DNA of 64,000 nucleotides from Bacteroidia bacterium (lineage in GTDB: Bacteria > Bacteroidota > Bacteroidia > J057), in contig JAWKNO010000002.1 in assembly GCA_041391665.1 (NCBI GenBank), positions 372,001 to 436,000 of the forward strand, written 5' to 3'. Below the pieces are notes generated by a model that saw only the letters and a program-made list of their open reading frames with translations, was not told where the DNA came from and did not search any database. The position numbers and the translations under genes are program-made. Positions 42,808 to 51,120 of this stretch are shown one piece after another (position 1 is the first letter of the stretch; each line of letters starts with the position of its first letter).

Positions 42808-44309
42808 CAAAAATAAATTTTAAAAGTGGAGCCATGTCCGGGTTCACTTTCCCATGTAATACTACCCCCCAATGCTTCAACTTGATTTTTGGTCATAAAT
42901 AGTCCGAGGCCTTTGGCATCAGGGTTGCCGTGAAAAGTTTTATACATTCCGAATACTTTTTTTCCATGCGTTTTCATGTCTAAGCCTATCCCATTATCCT
43001 TAATGATAAGTACCGGCCGCCCACCTTCCAGTTTTGTAGATATATGGATGATTGGTGCTCTTCGGCTGTGGCGGTACTTGATCGCATTGGAAACAAGATT
43101 ATAAAATATACTTTCCATATATGCCGGAACAGAAGCGATCGTCTGGTATTGACTAAAGTCGGTATTAATGGTTGCTTTACTGGATTGAATCTGGTATTCT
43201 ATACTTTTCAGCACTCTGCTCAATGTCTCCGGAAGATCGATTTCTTCTTTCTGTTCCTGAATGCCATACTTAATCTTAACCACCTTGTTGAGGGATTCGA
43301 TTGACTCATTGAGATTGTTGAAATTTTGTTTAATCTTTGAAAAGATCTCCGTGCGGGAGTCTTCATCGGGCAGCGATTCATATAGTCCGATCAGCATTCC
43401 GAAATTGCTGGTATGGGAACGAAGATTATGAGAGATAATGTGGGCAAAATCCAGCAGCCGTGTGTTTTGTTCATTGATTACATCAATGGAGTTTTTCAAG
43501 CGGATTTCCTTCTTCTTTTTCTCGTCGATATCGAGAATCGTACCGTACATTCTCACTGGCTTGTCATCTTCATTCCACTCTGCCCGACCGGATGTCTGTA
43601 TCCATTTATAGATGCCCTTTCCCGTCTGCATTCGTATGTCCAATATGTATTTCTCTTTTTTTTCCAGGTGTGTCTCCAACGCCTGAGAGACCATTTCTAT
43701 ATCATTGGGATGGAGGAGGTTGATAAAGGTACTGTAGGAAGGTGTTATTTCATTTGGCTGATAGTCGAGGATATGGAAAAATTTATCGGACCACCATTCC
43801 TGCCCCGTAAGGATATTCCATTCCCAGACCCCTGCATCAATTCCTTCCAGAATAAGATTAATGGTTTTATTGGTCTTTAACTCCCGCTCCTCTGCCTTTA
43901 CCAAAAGGGTAATATCTCGGATCGTACAATAGAGCAGTTGATTTTCTGCATCCGGGAAAACATTCCATTCAAAATAGACATAGGTTCCGTCCTTTTTTCG
44001 GTAACGGTTGACAAATCCTATGGTAGTAATCGACCGGTCAGCCAGTTTTTTCGCCTCATTTAAGGTACTTTCCACATCGTCCGGATGTACAAAATCCATA
44101 TAAGGTCGTCGCAGCAATTCTTCATTACTATGCCCCAGAATATTGGAAAAGGCGGGATTGATTAATTTGAAATACCCGTCAAATCCCGCTACACATGCAG
44201 GGTCAATCGAAAACTGAAACAATTTTTCGATATGTTTCTGGATAACCTCTTTTCCCGATATGCCATTTTCGGAAAATGTTGAGACTGGGAACACATTGTT
44301 CGGTTCCAT
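42807..44309 (-). CDS. Cytosolic PAS-domain sensor histidine kinase
   Basis: 500 residues and no membrane helix, so a soluble sensor. Two PAS/PAC units at about 24-140 and 150-268 (NPAFSNILGHSNEELL, HPDDVES; WSDKFFHILDYQPNEI, YGTILDIDEKKKKE). The dimerisation helix has the phospho-acceptor His294 in HIISHNLRS, followed by an HATPase_c domain with NAIKYRH (N box), DNGIGLD (G1) and KGLGLFMTKN (G2). The second PAS unit resembles PAS_3 folds that sense small molecules or redox state; no cofactor-binding residue is evident. It signals to the receiver encoded directly downstream. Bacteriophytochrome-like GAF/PHY domains are absent. Confidence 0.92.
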   Translation of the reverse strand: MEPNNVFPVSTFSENGISGKEVIQKHIEKLFQFSIDPACVAGFDGYFKLINPAFSNILGHSNEELLRRPYMDFVHPDDVESTLNEAKKLADRSITTIGFVNRYRKKDGTYVYFEWNVFPDAENQLLYCTIRDITLLVKAEERELKTNKTINLILEGIDAGVWEWNILTGQEWWSDKFFHILDYQPNEITPSYSTFINLLHPNDIEMVSQALETHLEKKEKYILDIRMQTGKGIYKWIQTSGRAEWNEDDKPVRMYGTILDIDEKKKKEIRLKNSIDVINEQNTRLLDFAHIISHNLRSHTSNFGMLIGLYESLPDEDSRTEIFSKIKQNFNNLNESIESLNKVVKIKYGIQEQKEEIDLPETLSRVLKSIEYQIQSSKATINTDFSQYQTIASVPAYMESIFYNLVSNAIKYRHSRRAPIIHISTKLEGGRPVLIIKDNGIGLDMKTHGKKVFGMYKTFHGNPDAKGLGLFMTKNQVEALGGSITWESEPGHGSTFKIYF

Positions 44310-44372
44310 AGGGATAATATTGTGATCCGGGTATTTCTAAAAGGTCTGATAATTTTGGCTGAAATCATTCTC

Positions 44373-44380
44373 TAAATTTG
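44373..44380 (+). promoter_or_regulatory. Possible -7 element before the small lipoprotein gene
   Basis: TAAATTTG matches TAnnTTTG exactly, about 84 bp before the ATG at 44464. The only nearby TTTG (44354-44357) leaves a 15-bp spacer, shorter than the usual 19, so the call is weak. Confidence 0.3.
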
Positions 44381-44463
44381 AAACTTTCTTACAGGTATCA
44401 ATGCAGCGGTTTTGTACGTATAACCGTCGTAAGGGTAACTGTTCAATTTAATTGTTGTTAACC

Positions 44464-44874
44464 ATGAAATTATTGAAGTATTTTTTTCCCTTAATCCTGG
44501 TTTTCCTTACAGGATGCTCCCAAAAAGAGGAGGTTCCGCCTATCTCTGATAATGAAGTTTCTATTCGGTTTGAGCAAAAAATATCTCTCCCATCCAAGGG
44601 TTTGGCCATACAGTTTGCCTCTGTAGAGACCGATTCCCGCTGCCCTACGGGCGTAGAGTGTATCTGGGAAGGAGAAGTTTTGGTGAAATTGAGCGTCTCG
44701 CTGACAGATCAGGAGCCGGTTGGTATAACGTTGGGATTGAGTTCCCGCCCTGAAGTGCAAAAAATGGTAACGATCGGCGATCATACGATAGAACTCATAG
44801 CCGTAAATCCATATCCGGTATATGGCAAGAAGGTTCCTTACAAAGATTATGAAATTGTGGTGAAGGTAATCTGA
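44464..44874 (+). CDS. Small lipoprotein, unknown function
   Basis: 136 residues from the ATG at 44464. The signal FFPLILVFLTGCSQ has a lipobox Cys18. The mature protein is beta-rich, with a conserved-looking DSRCPTGVECIWEGEVLVKLSV block whose two Cys could pair, and ends EIVVKVI. The DSRCPxGxxCxWxGE pattern recurs in small Bacteroidota lipoproteins of unknown role; I cannot name a function. It is divergent from the histidine kinase gene and 90 bp before another lipoprotein gene on the same strand. Confidence 0.65.
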   Translation: MKLLKYFFPLILVFLTGCSQKEEVPPISDNEVSIRFEQKISLPSKGLAIQFASVETDSRCPTGVECIWEGEVLVKLSVSLTDQEPVGITLGLSSRPEVQKMVTIGDHTIELIAVNPYPVYGKKVPYKDYEIVVKVI

Positions 44875-44964
44875 TGTGTTGCCTGATAGAAAAGTTTGCT
44901 TTTGTAAACCAGCTGACGACTTTTTCTGTGAATGGAGGCTATATTTGTCCCCAAAGTTTCCTGA

Positions 44965-45708
44965 ATGCAAAAGCTTATATCCTTTTCTTTTCCCTTTGTT
45001 TTCCTGTTTGGATGCCTTTCCTCAGAGAATACTAACAAAAATGATCCGCAATGGATTATTGACCAGGCTATTAAAGCCTATGGCGGTGAAAAATTTTCTC
45101 ATGCAGAAATTGCCTTTACCTTCCGGGATCGTGCATATATCTCTATCCGAAACGGTGGTGATTATCAGTACGAGAGACTTTTTGAGGAAAATGGCGATTC
45201 TGTAAGAGATGTGCTAAATAATCAGGGTTTCTATCGCGAGATCAATCAAGTGCGCACAGAAATCCCTGATTCTATGGCGGTAAAATATTCCAATTCCGTC
45301 AACTCAGTAATTTATTTTTCTGTTTTACCTTTTGGACTCAACGACCCTGCCGTCAGAAAAAAATACCTGGCTCAGGTTCAGATAAAAGATATTTCCTATC
45401 ATAAGATAGAAGTATCCTTTGACCAGGAGGGTGGGGGAGAAGACTTTAATGACTTGTTTGTGTATTGGTTCAGAACCGACAACTTCCGAATGGATTATTT
45501 TGCTTACCGATATTATACGGAAGAAGGGGGGATACGCTTTCGGGAAGCCTATAATACACGCACCGTGGGGGGGCTTGTCTTTTCAGATTATATCAATTAC
45601 CAGGCAGACCCTGAGAAATTTTCCGTAGAGGAAACGGATCGCCTGTTTGAGGAAAACAAGCTGGAACCGCTCTCCCGAATCGAATTGGAGCAGGTAGTCG
45701 TTCACTAG
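44965..45708 (+). CDS. DUF6503-like lipoprotein
   Basis: 247 residues. The signal SFPFVFLFGCLSS carries a lipobox Cys17. The mature part starts QWIIDQAIKAYGGEKFSHAEIAFTFRDRAYIS and has a long beta-meander with DLFVYWFRTDNFRMDYFAYRYYTEEGGIRFREAYNTRTVGGLVFSDY, resembling the outer-membrane-lipoprotein-sorting or DUF6503 type of half-barrel found in Bacteroidota. Such folds bind lipids or hydrophobic ligands. No enzyme motif is visible. A small hairpin after the stop may terminate transcription. Confidence 0.65.
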   Translation: MQKLISFSFPFVFLFGCLSSENTNKNDPQWIIDQAIKAYGGEKFSHAEIAFTFRDRAYISIRNGGDYQYERLFEENGDSVRDVLNNQGFYREINQVRTEIPDSMAVKYSNSVNSVIYFSVLPFGLNDPAVRKKYLAQVQIKDISYHKIEVSFDQEGGGEDFNDLFVYWFRTDNFRMDYFAYRYYTEEGGIRFREAYNTRTVGGLVFSDYINYQADPEKFSVEETDRLFEENKLEPLSRIELEQVVVH

Positions 45709-45709
45709 G

Positions 45710-45728
45710 CGGGCTGAGATTGAGCCCG
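45710..45728 (+). terminator. Small terminator-like hairpin
   Basis: CGGGCT and AGCCCG form a 6-bp GC-rich stem with a 7-base loop, followed by GTTTGCTTCTTTTCTT. It lies just after the stop at 45708. The stem is short and the T tract interrupted. Confidence 0.5.
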
Positions 45729-45766
45729 GTTTGCTTCTTTTCTTCAGGAAATCTTTATCTTCCGGC

Positions 45767-46699
45767 ATGAAAAGAGCAGTTTGCCTGATCCTTTTATTAT
45801 TGGGCGTATATTCTCTCTACAGTCAATGGGTAAGTTCAGCGCGTTTGGGCGGGACTGTCGGATTGTCTGTACAATTGGGTACAACCATCAACCGGCTGGG
45901 AATCTCCGCCAGTGGGTACTACCTGTCTGATTTTGTGCAGGTAAATCTTCAACTCAGAGGATTTTACAGTATTACAGACTTGGGGCCGCGGCCTGCGCTT
46001 CCAGGATGGGAGGCTCAGATTTCGGCAGGTGCATTATTAGGTTTCGGGCCCAATCGTCATACCCAAAGCCCTTTCCTCAACCCGTTAAGTAACCAGACAG
46101 GTAGGCAATATGCCATTGCCTATGCCTATAATCTTTATTTTGATCAGCGAAAAACCTCTCAGCGCACGGGAACCGTAGGCTTTCATATCGGCAAGTTCTT
46201 CGCAGCTTCGGAAAATGATGCGCTAACCGGTGAACTTGTCGACAAATTCAGAACTGCAAGCCTTGTTTTTCTTTACAGAATTGATAGTCTGACCATAGGA
46301 CTCAATACCCTGATGTGGACCGGCGACAGCCGCGACCCCAATGTAAAAAAGGTCCGGCATTCAGATTATCCCGGAAGATTTGGGTATAAGGACCTTAGGG
46401 ATGTGCAGTATGGACATTTCTCCCATGGCATACAAACCTTGCAGGTGCAGTATGCGCTTCCATATGGGCAGATTGCCCAGGCAAATCTGGGAGTGGATTC
46501 GGAGTATGTCAGGCATTTTTTTCAAAATCGTCTGATTCACGATATGTATTTTGTGCCTTTAAAGTGGAATAAAAGCAAAAATCCGCAGTACCCTATGCTG
46601 GATACCGAAGGATTGCCATACTTGTATCTTCCTGGACAAAAGGTAAAACCTGCACGACTTTTTTTTAATGCAAGTATGAATCCCGGACTTTTCTACTAG
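45767..46699 (+). CDS. Polymorphic toxin type 23-like protein
   Basis: 310 residues from the ATG at 45767, with the signal-like stretch AVCLILLLLGVYSLYSQ. The N-terminal two thirds consist of amphipathic strands (GTVGLSVQLGTTINRLGISASGYYLSDFVQVNLQLRG) resembling an outer-membrane barrel. The C-terminal part has RDVQYGHFSHGIQTLQVQYALPYGQIAQANLGVDSEYVRHFFQNRLIHDMYFVP, which I recognise as the pattern of the family named bacterial toxin 23 (Ntox23, predicted RNase). Because related barrel-like proteins are widespread in Bacteroidota without immunity genes, toxin activity is doubtful. No obvious immunity gene follows: the next gene is convergent and the two stop codons overlap. Confidence 0.55.
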   Translation: MKRAVCLILLLLGVYSLYSQWVSSARLGGTVGLSVQLGTTINRLGISASGYYLSDFVQVNLQLRGFYSITDLGPRPALPGWEAQISAGALLGFGPNRHTQSPFLNPLSNQTGRQYAIAYAYNLYFDQRKTSQRTGTVGFHIGKFFAASENDALTGELVDKFRTASLVFLYRIDSLTIGLNTLMWTGDSRDPNVKKVRHSDYPGRFGYKDLRDVQYGHFSHGIQTLQVQYALPYGQIAQANLGVDSEYVRHFFQNRLIHDMYFVPLKWNKSKNPQYPMLDTEGLPYLYLPGQKVKPARLFFNASMNPGLFY

Positions 46700-47835
46700 T
46701 AGGGTTTGTCGGCGGTTTCGCGGTTTTTGACAGGCGCAGCGTAGATTTGTAAAAGCTGATTACGGAGAAGTTCAGGCGGGCCTTTCATCTCATTGAGCCG
46801 GCTATCGAGGTAAGTGAGAAATTTATCTTTGTCTGCACCGGAATACTCCTTTTCATACCTGCAGCTGTTTTCCTGTATATCGAGGGCAATATAATTGTTG
46901 GGCCAAAGTCTGAAAATCCGGTATATATGGCTGTCAATGAGATCACAAAGCGCCTTCACCCAGTCATTGCGATTCGCTATATCATCGAGTTTGTCAAGTT
47001 GGTCATTGATCAGAGGCGCAAAGGCCATATGTACACGCCCTTTATAATCTCTGATTCCTTTGATCATGCTGAGTTTGTCGTCTTTTTCGTAGGGAAGTCC
47101 CTGTTGAATATGCACAAGTTCTTCCGCTTTCAGATAATCGCAAGGCTCAAACTCATAGGAAAGTGCCATGGGTACGATATTCAGCTCACGAAAACTGGCT
47201 TTCAAATCATTCGTCCCTGTGATATGGAGCATTTTCATCAATCCCGTATGCGTCCGGTCATCCCCATCTTTGGTACGTCCGCTTTTCTGTGCCAGCCAGA
47301 TGGACTCACCGCCTTGTATGATCGTGCGAATATAGGCAGAAAGTCTTTCCGAGTATTGATACAACTGGTTTCGGGGAACATCCCGGTGTACAACAAAACT
47401 TTTGTTGAGCTTCATGAGGTCTGTGACCAATGGCGATACCATGAGGTTATTACCTATGGCAATCTGTGTGGTTTCAAATCCCTGCTCAAACAAAAATGTA
47501 TTGAGGAAAGCCGAGTCGAGAATGATATCTCTGTGATTGGAAAGATATAGGGTTGGTCTTTTCGGATCGAGATATTCTATCCCTGAAACTGTCAGCCCGT
47601 CAGTGCTTTCTGCACTTACGCCTTTCATGGCGCGGTAGATATATTGCCTTTGAAACTCTCTGGATGAATGAATTTGCTTAAAGCTTTCCGCGACCTCTTC
47701 TCCCGACATTTCAGGAAAAAGGTATGCCATCAGCATATAGAAGGATGGCTTTGTGGTAAGTCTTTGGAGGACTTCGTTGATTTCCTCGTCAAAATAAGGG
47801 CGAATCTCATGGAATCGCTGGTCAAATTCGGGCAT
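46696..47835 (-). CDS. PlsC-like glycerol-phosphate acyltransferase
   Basis: 379 residues. The acyltransferase block I is SNHRDIILDSAFLN (His and Asp of the NHx4D catalytic motif near 130-136), followed by GNNLMVSPLVTDLMKLNKSFVVHRDVPRN and a block III-like IWLAQKSGRTKDGDDRT. The length exceeds simple PlsC (about 240) and recalls bacterial glycerol-3-phosphate acyltransferase-like proteins. No strong membrane helix is seen, so it is probably peripheral at the inner membrane. It would transfer fatty acyl groups to glycerol phosphate or another lipid acceptor. It lies 68 bp downstream of the DUF3570 gene on the same strand without a terminator, so it may be weakly linked to that cluster. Confidence 0.8.
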   Translation of the reverse strand: MPEFDQRFHEIRPYFDEEINEVLQRLTTKPSFYMLMAYLFPEMSGEEVAESFKQIHSSREFQRQYIYRAMKGVSAESTDGLTVSGIEYLDPKRPTLYLSNHRDIILDSAFLNTFLFEQGFETTQIAIGNNLMVSPLVTDLMKLNKSFVVHRDVPRNQLYQYSERLSAYIRTIIQGGESIWLAQKSGRTKDGDDRTHTGLMKMLHITGTNDLKASFRELNIVPMALSYEFEPCDYLKAEELVHIQQGLPYEKDDKLSMIKGIRDYKGRVHMAFAPLINDQLDKLDDIANRNDWVKALCDLIDSHIYRIFRLWPNNYIALDIQENSCRYEKEYSGADKDKFLTYLDSRLNEMKGPPELLRNQLLQIYAAPVKNRETADKPY

Positions 47836-47903
47836 GTGGCAAATATAGAAAAAATTATGATCACTCGTTTCATATACCCCTTGTGACGATGGGTAGGAAA
47901 ACT

Positions 47904-49106
47904 TTAGAAATTAAAACCAATATCTGCGCCAATCATAAAAGCAGATAACCCGTCTGAGCGGGAGTACGTTGCATAGCGTAAGTCTATACTTTTCAATTGT
48001 CCGGTGCGCCCATTCTTCTGTTGAAATTTGACGATACCGTAAACCGGCGAAAAACTCATACCTAAGCCATACTTATGACTATGGAATGCCGAAAGGTCAA
48101 AGTCGGAAGTATAATAGTCTTCTGTGATCAAGTGTTGGCCGTATTCACTAAAATACCGAGCAGACGATTGAATATGAAAACGGTAAAATGGATAAAAAGA
48201 AAAGAAAGGCCCAATTTTGACAGGCATCTCAAGGCTGGTAGTATGTGCCAGAATCGAGAAGCTGTCCAAATAAAAGCGGTAATAAAACCGAAGAATAAGA
48301 AAATCAGCTGCATAATAGTTTAGCCGAATTCCCAATGGGTATTTGAGCCTTAACAGTGGTAGTTTTTCGATTTTGGGTAAAGATTCCCCCTGAAAATATA
48401 CCCGGTGAAAGGGGGTTGACAATAAGCCATTTTGGACAACCACTTCACTTGAAAAAGATGCCTGAAGTCTTGGGTTGATAACCTGAGACCAGGTAGCTGC
48501 AAGATTAAATGACCTGCGTTTGTCTGTAGGAACCATTGCCAATCCCGGCGCTCTTAGTTCTTCCGGAAAAATCACAACCCACCGGTCAAAATATGCCTGT
48601 GCCTGAAGGGCAATTTCCCGATTGCCATCACTGCTCGTGTGAGACCAGCGGGCAGTAACAAACGAGGAAATATAGTCTGACTCTATGGATCCGCCTCCCG
48701 ATACGCCCCAGGACTGCCGGTTGGCCGGACGATCTCTGTCAAATCCCATTACAAGTACTGCCCGGCTATCTTTTTGAGAAGCAGAAGAAACATAGGTATC
48801 GATTTTGTCAGTGGAGGCGCTGGTATAATGATTGACGGTAAATGATGTGTTGATTCGGGTAATTGTGTCCAGGGGTACCTGTATCACCACCTTTCCTGAA
48901 AGATCTTCGAGTTCTTCTGTTCCCAGCCCTCCGGTTACCGCAGAGTGGTTTCCGTCCTGTGAGTAGTAGTTAAATAAAAAATCTACGTCGATCGGCTGTG
49001 TTGTTAAAAATACAGCATTTGCAGCAGAATCCTTCGGCGATTGACCCTGCATTACCATCGGCAGCCAGCCTGTCAGGGCGATCAGCCATATTTTCCAATG
49101 AGACAT
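47904..49106 (-). CDS. DUF3570 outer membrane beta-barrel protein
   Basis: 400 residues from the ATG at 49106. Signal peptide to about 22 (LTGWLPMVMQGQ). The mature protein is strand-rich and barrel-like, with the DUF3570 blocks: VVIQVPLDTITRINTSFTVNHYTSASTDKIDTYVSSASQKDSRAVLV, then ARWSHTSSDGNREIALQAQAYFDRW and a closing FMIGADIGFNF. DUF3570 has no established function. It is the last gene of a leftward cluster with thioredoxin, ApbE and DUF4266 genes, 17 bp after DUF4266. An outer-membrane component of a surface redox or metal-handling complex is the best contextual guess. Confidence 0.85.
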   Translation of the reverse strand: MSHWKIWLIALTGWLPMVMQGQSPKDSAANAVFLTTQPIDVDFLFNYYSQDGNHSAVTGGLGTEELEDLSGKVVIQVPLDTITRINTSFTVNHYTSASTDKIDTYVSSASQKDSRAVLVMGFDRDRPANRQSWGVSGGGSIESDYISSFVTARWSHTSSDGNREIALQAQAYFDRWVVIFPEELRAPGLAMVPTDKRRSFNLAATWSQVINPRLQASFSSEVVVQNGLLSTPFHRVYFQGESLPKIEKLPLLRLKYPLGIRLNYYAADFLILRFYYRFYLDSFSILAHTTSLEMPVKIGPFFSFYPFYRFHIQSSARYFSEYGQHLITEDYYTSDFDLSAFHSHKYGLGMSFSPVYGIVKFQQKNGRTGQLKSIDLRYATYSRSDGLSAFMIGADIGFNF

Positions 49107-49123
49107 CAACTACAGATTATGAA

Positions 49124-49363
49124 TTAATTACAACCGCATCCACCGCCTACTTTTCCTCCGTTGGCCCCGGCAGATCCTTCGCGGTACGATTCGAAATTGG
49201 TTTCGTAAAACTCAAGCTTTCTGGCTGAAAGCTCCATATCCTGATCGTTGAGATACATTTTCTGATAGGGTTTTACAGAAACACAACCTGAAATTCCAAC
49301 GCATGTCAGGAATATTATTATTACCAAAAACCTGATGGGCATGATTGGGCATTTGTTTTTCAT
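49124..49363 (-). CDS. DUF4266 lipoprotein with C-terminal GGGCGCN
   Basis: 79 residues. Lipobox VGISGC puts the lipidated Cys at 27, leaving a mature chain of 53 residues. It has the DUF4266 pattern YLNDQDMEL, then ESYREGSAGANGGKVGGGCGCN: a Gly-rich tail that ends with Cys76-Gly-Cys78-Asn79 at the very C-terminus. Two free Cys in CxC could bind copper, iron-sulphur or a thiol partner, or be modified after translation. Adjacent genes encode a thioredoxin-fold protein, an FMN transferase and the DUF3570 barrel, and these families occur together in other genomes. Function is not known; start Met8 is an alternative. Confidence 0.85.
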   Translation of the reverse strand: MKNKCPIMPIRFLVIIIFLTCVGISGCVSVKPYQKMYLNDQDMELSARKLEFYETNFESYREGSAGANGGKVGGGCGCN

Positions 49364-49377
49364 AGCTAGTTTTTTTT

Positions 49378-50421
49378 CTATTGTCCGATAATCAGCTGGG
49401 GTGTTTCCCCGGATTGTGGTTGTTCGTGGTAAAAATACATTTTCAGGCTCTCTGATTTCAAAATTTCATCTTTGTCATTGATCATCATACATTCTACCCC
49501 TTTCAACTGGTTGATCAGTGCCATACCCTCTTTTTCTCCCATCACAAATACTGCTGTAGCAAGTGCATCTGCCAATTCTGCGTCTGCACAAATAATGGTT
49601 ACACTTTGCAGTCCGCTTACCGGCCAGCCGGTTTTGGGGTTAATGATATGAGCATATTTTTTACCATTCAGAATAACATACCGCTCATAATCACCGGAGG
49701 TTACCACGGCCATATTATTGATTTCCATCCATGCGACCAGTTGGTTACGGGCTTTGGGATTGGCGATTCCTACACGCCAGCCGTTGGGCCCGGGGCTTTT
49801 TCCCCAACAGATGAGATCGCCTCCCGCATTCACGAGTCCGCCGGTTGCTCCCCTTTGTTGCATGATCGTTTTGGCCTGATTGGCTGCATATCCCTTACCA
49901 ATTCCGCCAAATCCCATTTTCATACCCGCTTCAGATAAGAAAATGGAAGTATCTGAAGGATTAACGACAATTTTTTGATAATCAATTTTGGCTACAGAAC
50001 GGGCGATTTCCTCTTTTGAGGGAAGCGTTTTCATTGAGCCGTCAAATTTCCAGATGCGATCAGCTGAAGCAAATGTTATGTCAAATGCACCGCCGGTCAG
50101 CGCCGATACTTTATTACTCCTGCGAATCAGCGTGAATAATTCCTGCGAAACCTTGACCGGCTGTTTGCCGGCCTGGCGATTGATTTCGCTGGTTTGAGAT
50201 GCCGAATCCCATTCCGAAATCAAATCCTCAATTCGGCTGATTTCTTCAATAGCCAGATCTACGGATTCCCGGGCGGTCGAATCATCATTGGCTATTGCTG
50301 TAATTTCAAACCTCGATCCCATAAGAATCAGTTCTCTGGAGAAGGTTGCGGTTTGTCCGGAGGAATCGGTATTCCACCAGAAAAATATACAAAGGAGAGA
50401 AAAAATGCAGCGTACATTCAT
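49378..50421 (-). CDS. apbE: FAD:protein FMN transferase (ApbE family)
   Basis: 347 residues with a signal peptide ending near DSSGQ (23), so it acts in the periplasm. ApbE hallmarks: MGSRFEITAIA near the start, GGIGKGYAANQA (about 172-183), NAGGDLICWG, YAHIINPKTGWPV (about 255-267) and DALATAVFVMG with the Mg-binding Asp. It transfers FMN from FAD onto a Thr or Ser of a target protein. No usual flavinylation substrate (NqrC, RnfG or FMN-binding domain protein) and no clear Ser-Gly-Ala-Thr type motif is seen in the window, so its client is open; the DUF4266/DUF3570 neighbours are contextual candidates. Operon gaps are 24 and 14 bp. Confidence 0.92.
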   Translation of the reverse strand: MNVRCIFSLLCIFFWWNTDSSGQTATFSRELILMGSRFEITAIANDDSTARESVDLAIEEISRIEDLISEWDSASQTSEINRQAGKQPVKVSQELFTLIRRSNKVSALTGGAFDITFASADRIWKFDGSMKTLPSKEEIARSVAKIDYQKIVVNPSDTSIFLSEAGMKMGFGGIGKGYAANQAKTIMQQRGATGGLVNAGGDLICWGKSPGPNGWRVGIANPKARNQLVAWMEINNMAVVTSGDYERYVILNGKKYAHIINPKTGWPVSGLQSVTIICADAELADALATAVFVMGEKEGMALINQLKGVECMMINDKDEILKSESLKMYFYHEQPQSGETPQLIIGQ

Positions 50422-50445
50422 GGCATTTCCTTCTTTACGGGAAAG

Positions 50446-51120
50446 TTAAATAATCCATATGCTAAAGGCAAAGTTGACCCCTACGGTATAAATATGATGC
50501 CCGGATCCCTTATTTGCTTCGGGACGTGTTGTGATGATCATTTGGGAATAATGGGGATAGACCGAAAAATCCCAGTTTTCGCTGAGGTGAAACACATGCC
50601 GGATTCCTATATCGTAGAAGTATTTGTATTTGAAATAGGCTTTTTGGGGATGTGTCGTTTTTACAAAAAATGTACCTGTGGACAGGGTTGGTGTAAAGGA
50701 AAAAGACTTATTATGATAGAGATTGTACCCCCCCATGAGGAATACAGAGAAAATCGGCATGGCATTTCCGTCTGAAATACGGTAGCGGGTCCCCGTACGT
50801 CGTCGGTCTGCTGATGAGATCATAATATTGTCTCTGAGAGAGCTGAATCCTACCCCGGCAGATACATAAAATTGCCGACTTCGGTAGTCGAGGGTAAAAC
50901 CACTTTGGAACATAGCAGATAAATGCGTACGGTCGTATCCCTCATGCCATGTTGGAAGCGTATCATTGAATCCCTTGTCGTAAATCCACCATCCGGCAGC
51001 CATGCCCCCACTGGTTCCAACTCCCCACGTATTCATCATATGTTGAGCGAATCCTTTTGGGGGAGAAAGGAGAGCGATGAAGGCAATTGCAGGCAGGTAA
51101 ACCGGGAGATACCGAATCAA
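50446..51120 (-). CDS. Outer-membrane beta-barrel protein with TTG start
   Basis: 224 residues. The signal peptide (MIRYLPVYLPAIAFIALLSPPKGFAQ) requires initiation at 51120, where the codon is TTG; the first ATG comes after the cleavage site and upstream codons offer none. The TTG overlaps the TGA stop of the thioredoxin gene (TTGA), a translationally coupled junction. The mature part is made of amphipathic strands with many Tyr and aromatic ends (FSFTPTLSTGTFFVKTTHPQKAYFKYKYFYDIGIRHVFHL; VGVNFAFSIWII), a small barrel. I do not recognise the family. It is an inner member of the thioredoxin-ApbE-DUF4266-DUF3570 cluster. Confidence 0.7.
   Translation of the reverse strand: MIRYLPVYLPAIAFIALLSPPKGFAQHMMNTWGVGTSGGMAAGWWIYDKGFNDTLPTWHEGYDRTHLSAMFQSGFTLDYRSRQFYVSAGVGFSSLRDNIMISSADRRRTGTRYRISDGNAMPIFSVFLMGGYNLYHNKSFSFTPTLSTGTFFVKTTHPQKAYFKYKYFYDIGIRHVFHLSENWDFSVYPHYSQMIITTRPEANKGSGHHIYTVGVNFAFSIWII

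Noticed and set aside
47840..47847. Leftward TATATTTG before the PlsC-like gene as a -7 element
   Set aside because: It lies 4 bp from the ATG, which would make a leaderless or truncated message, and no -33 is present.
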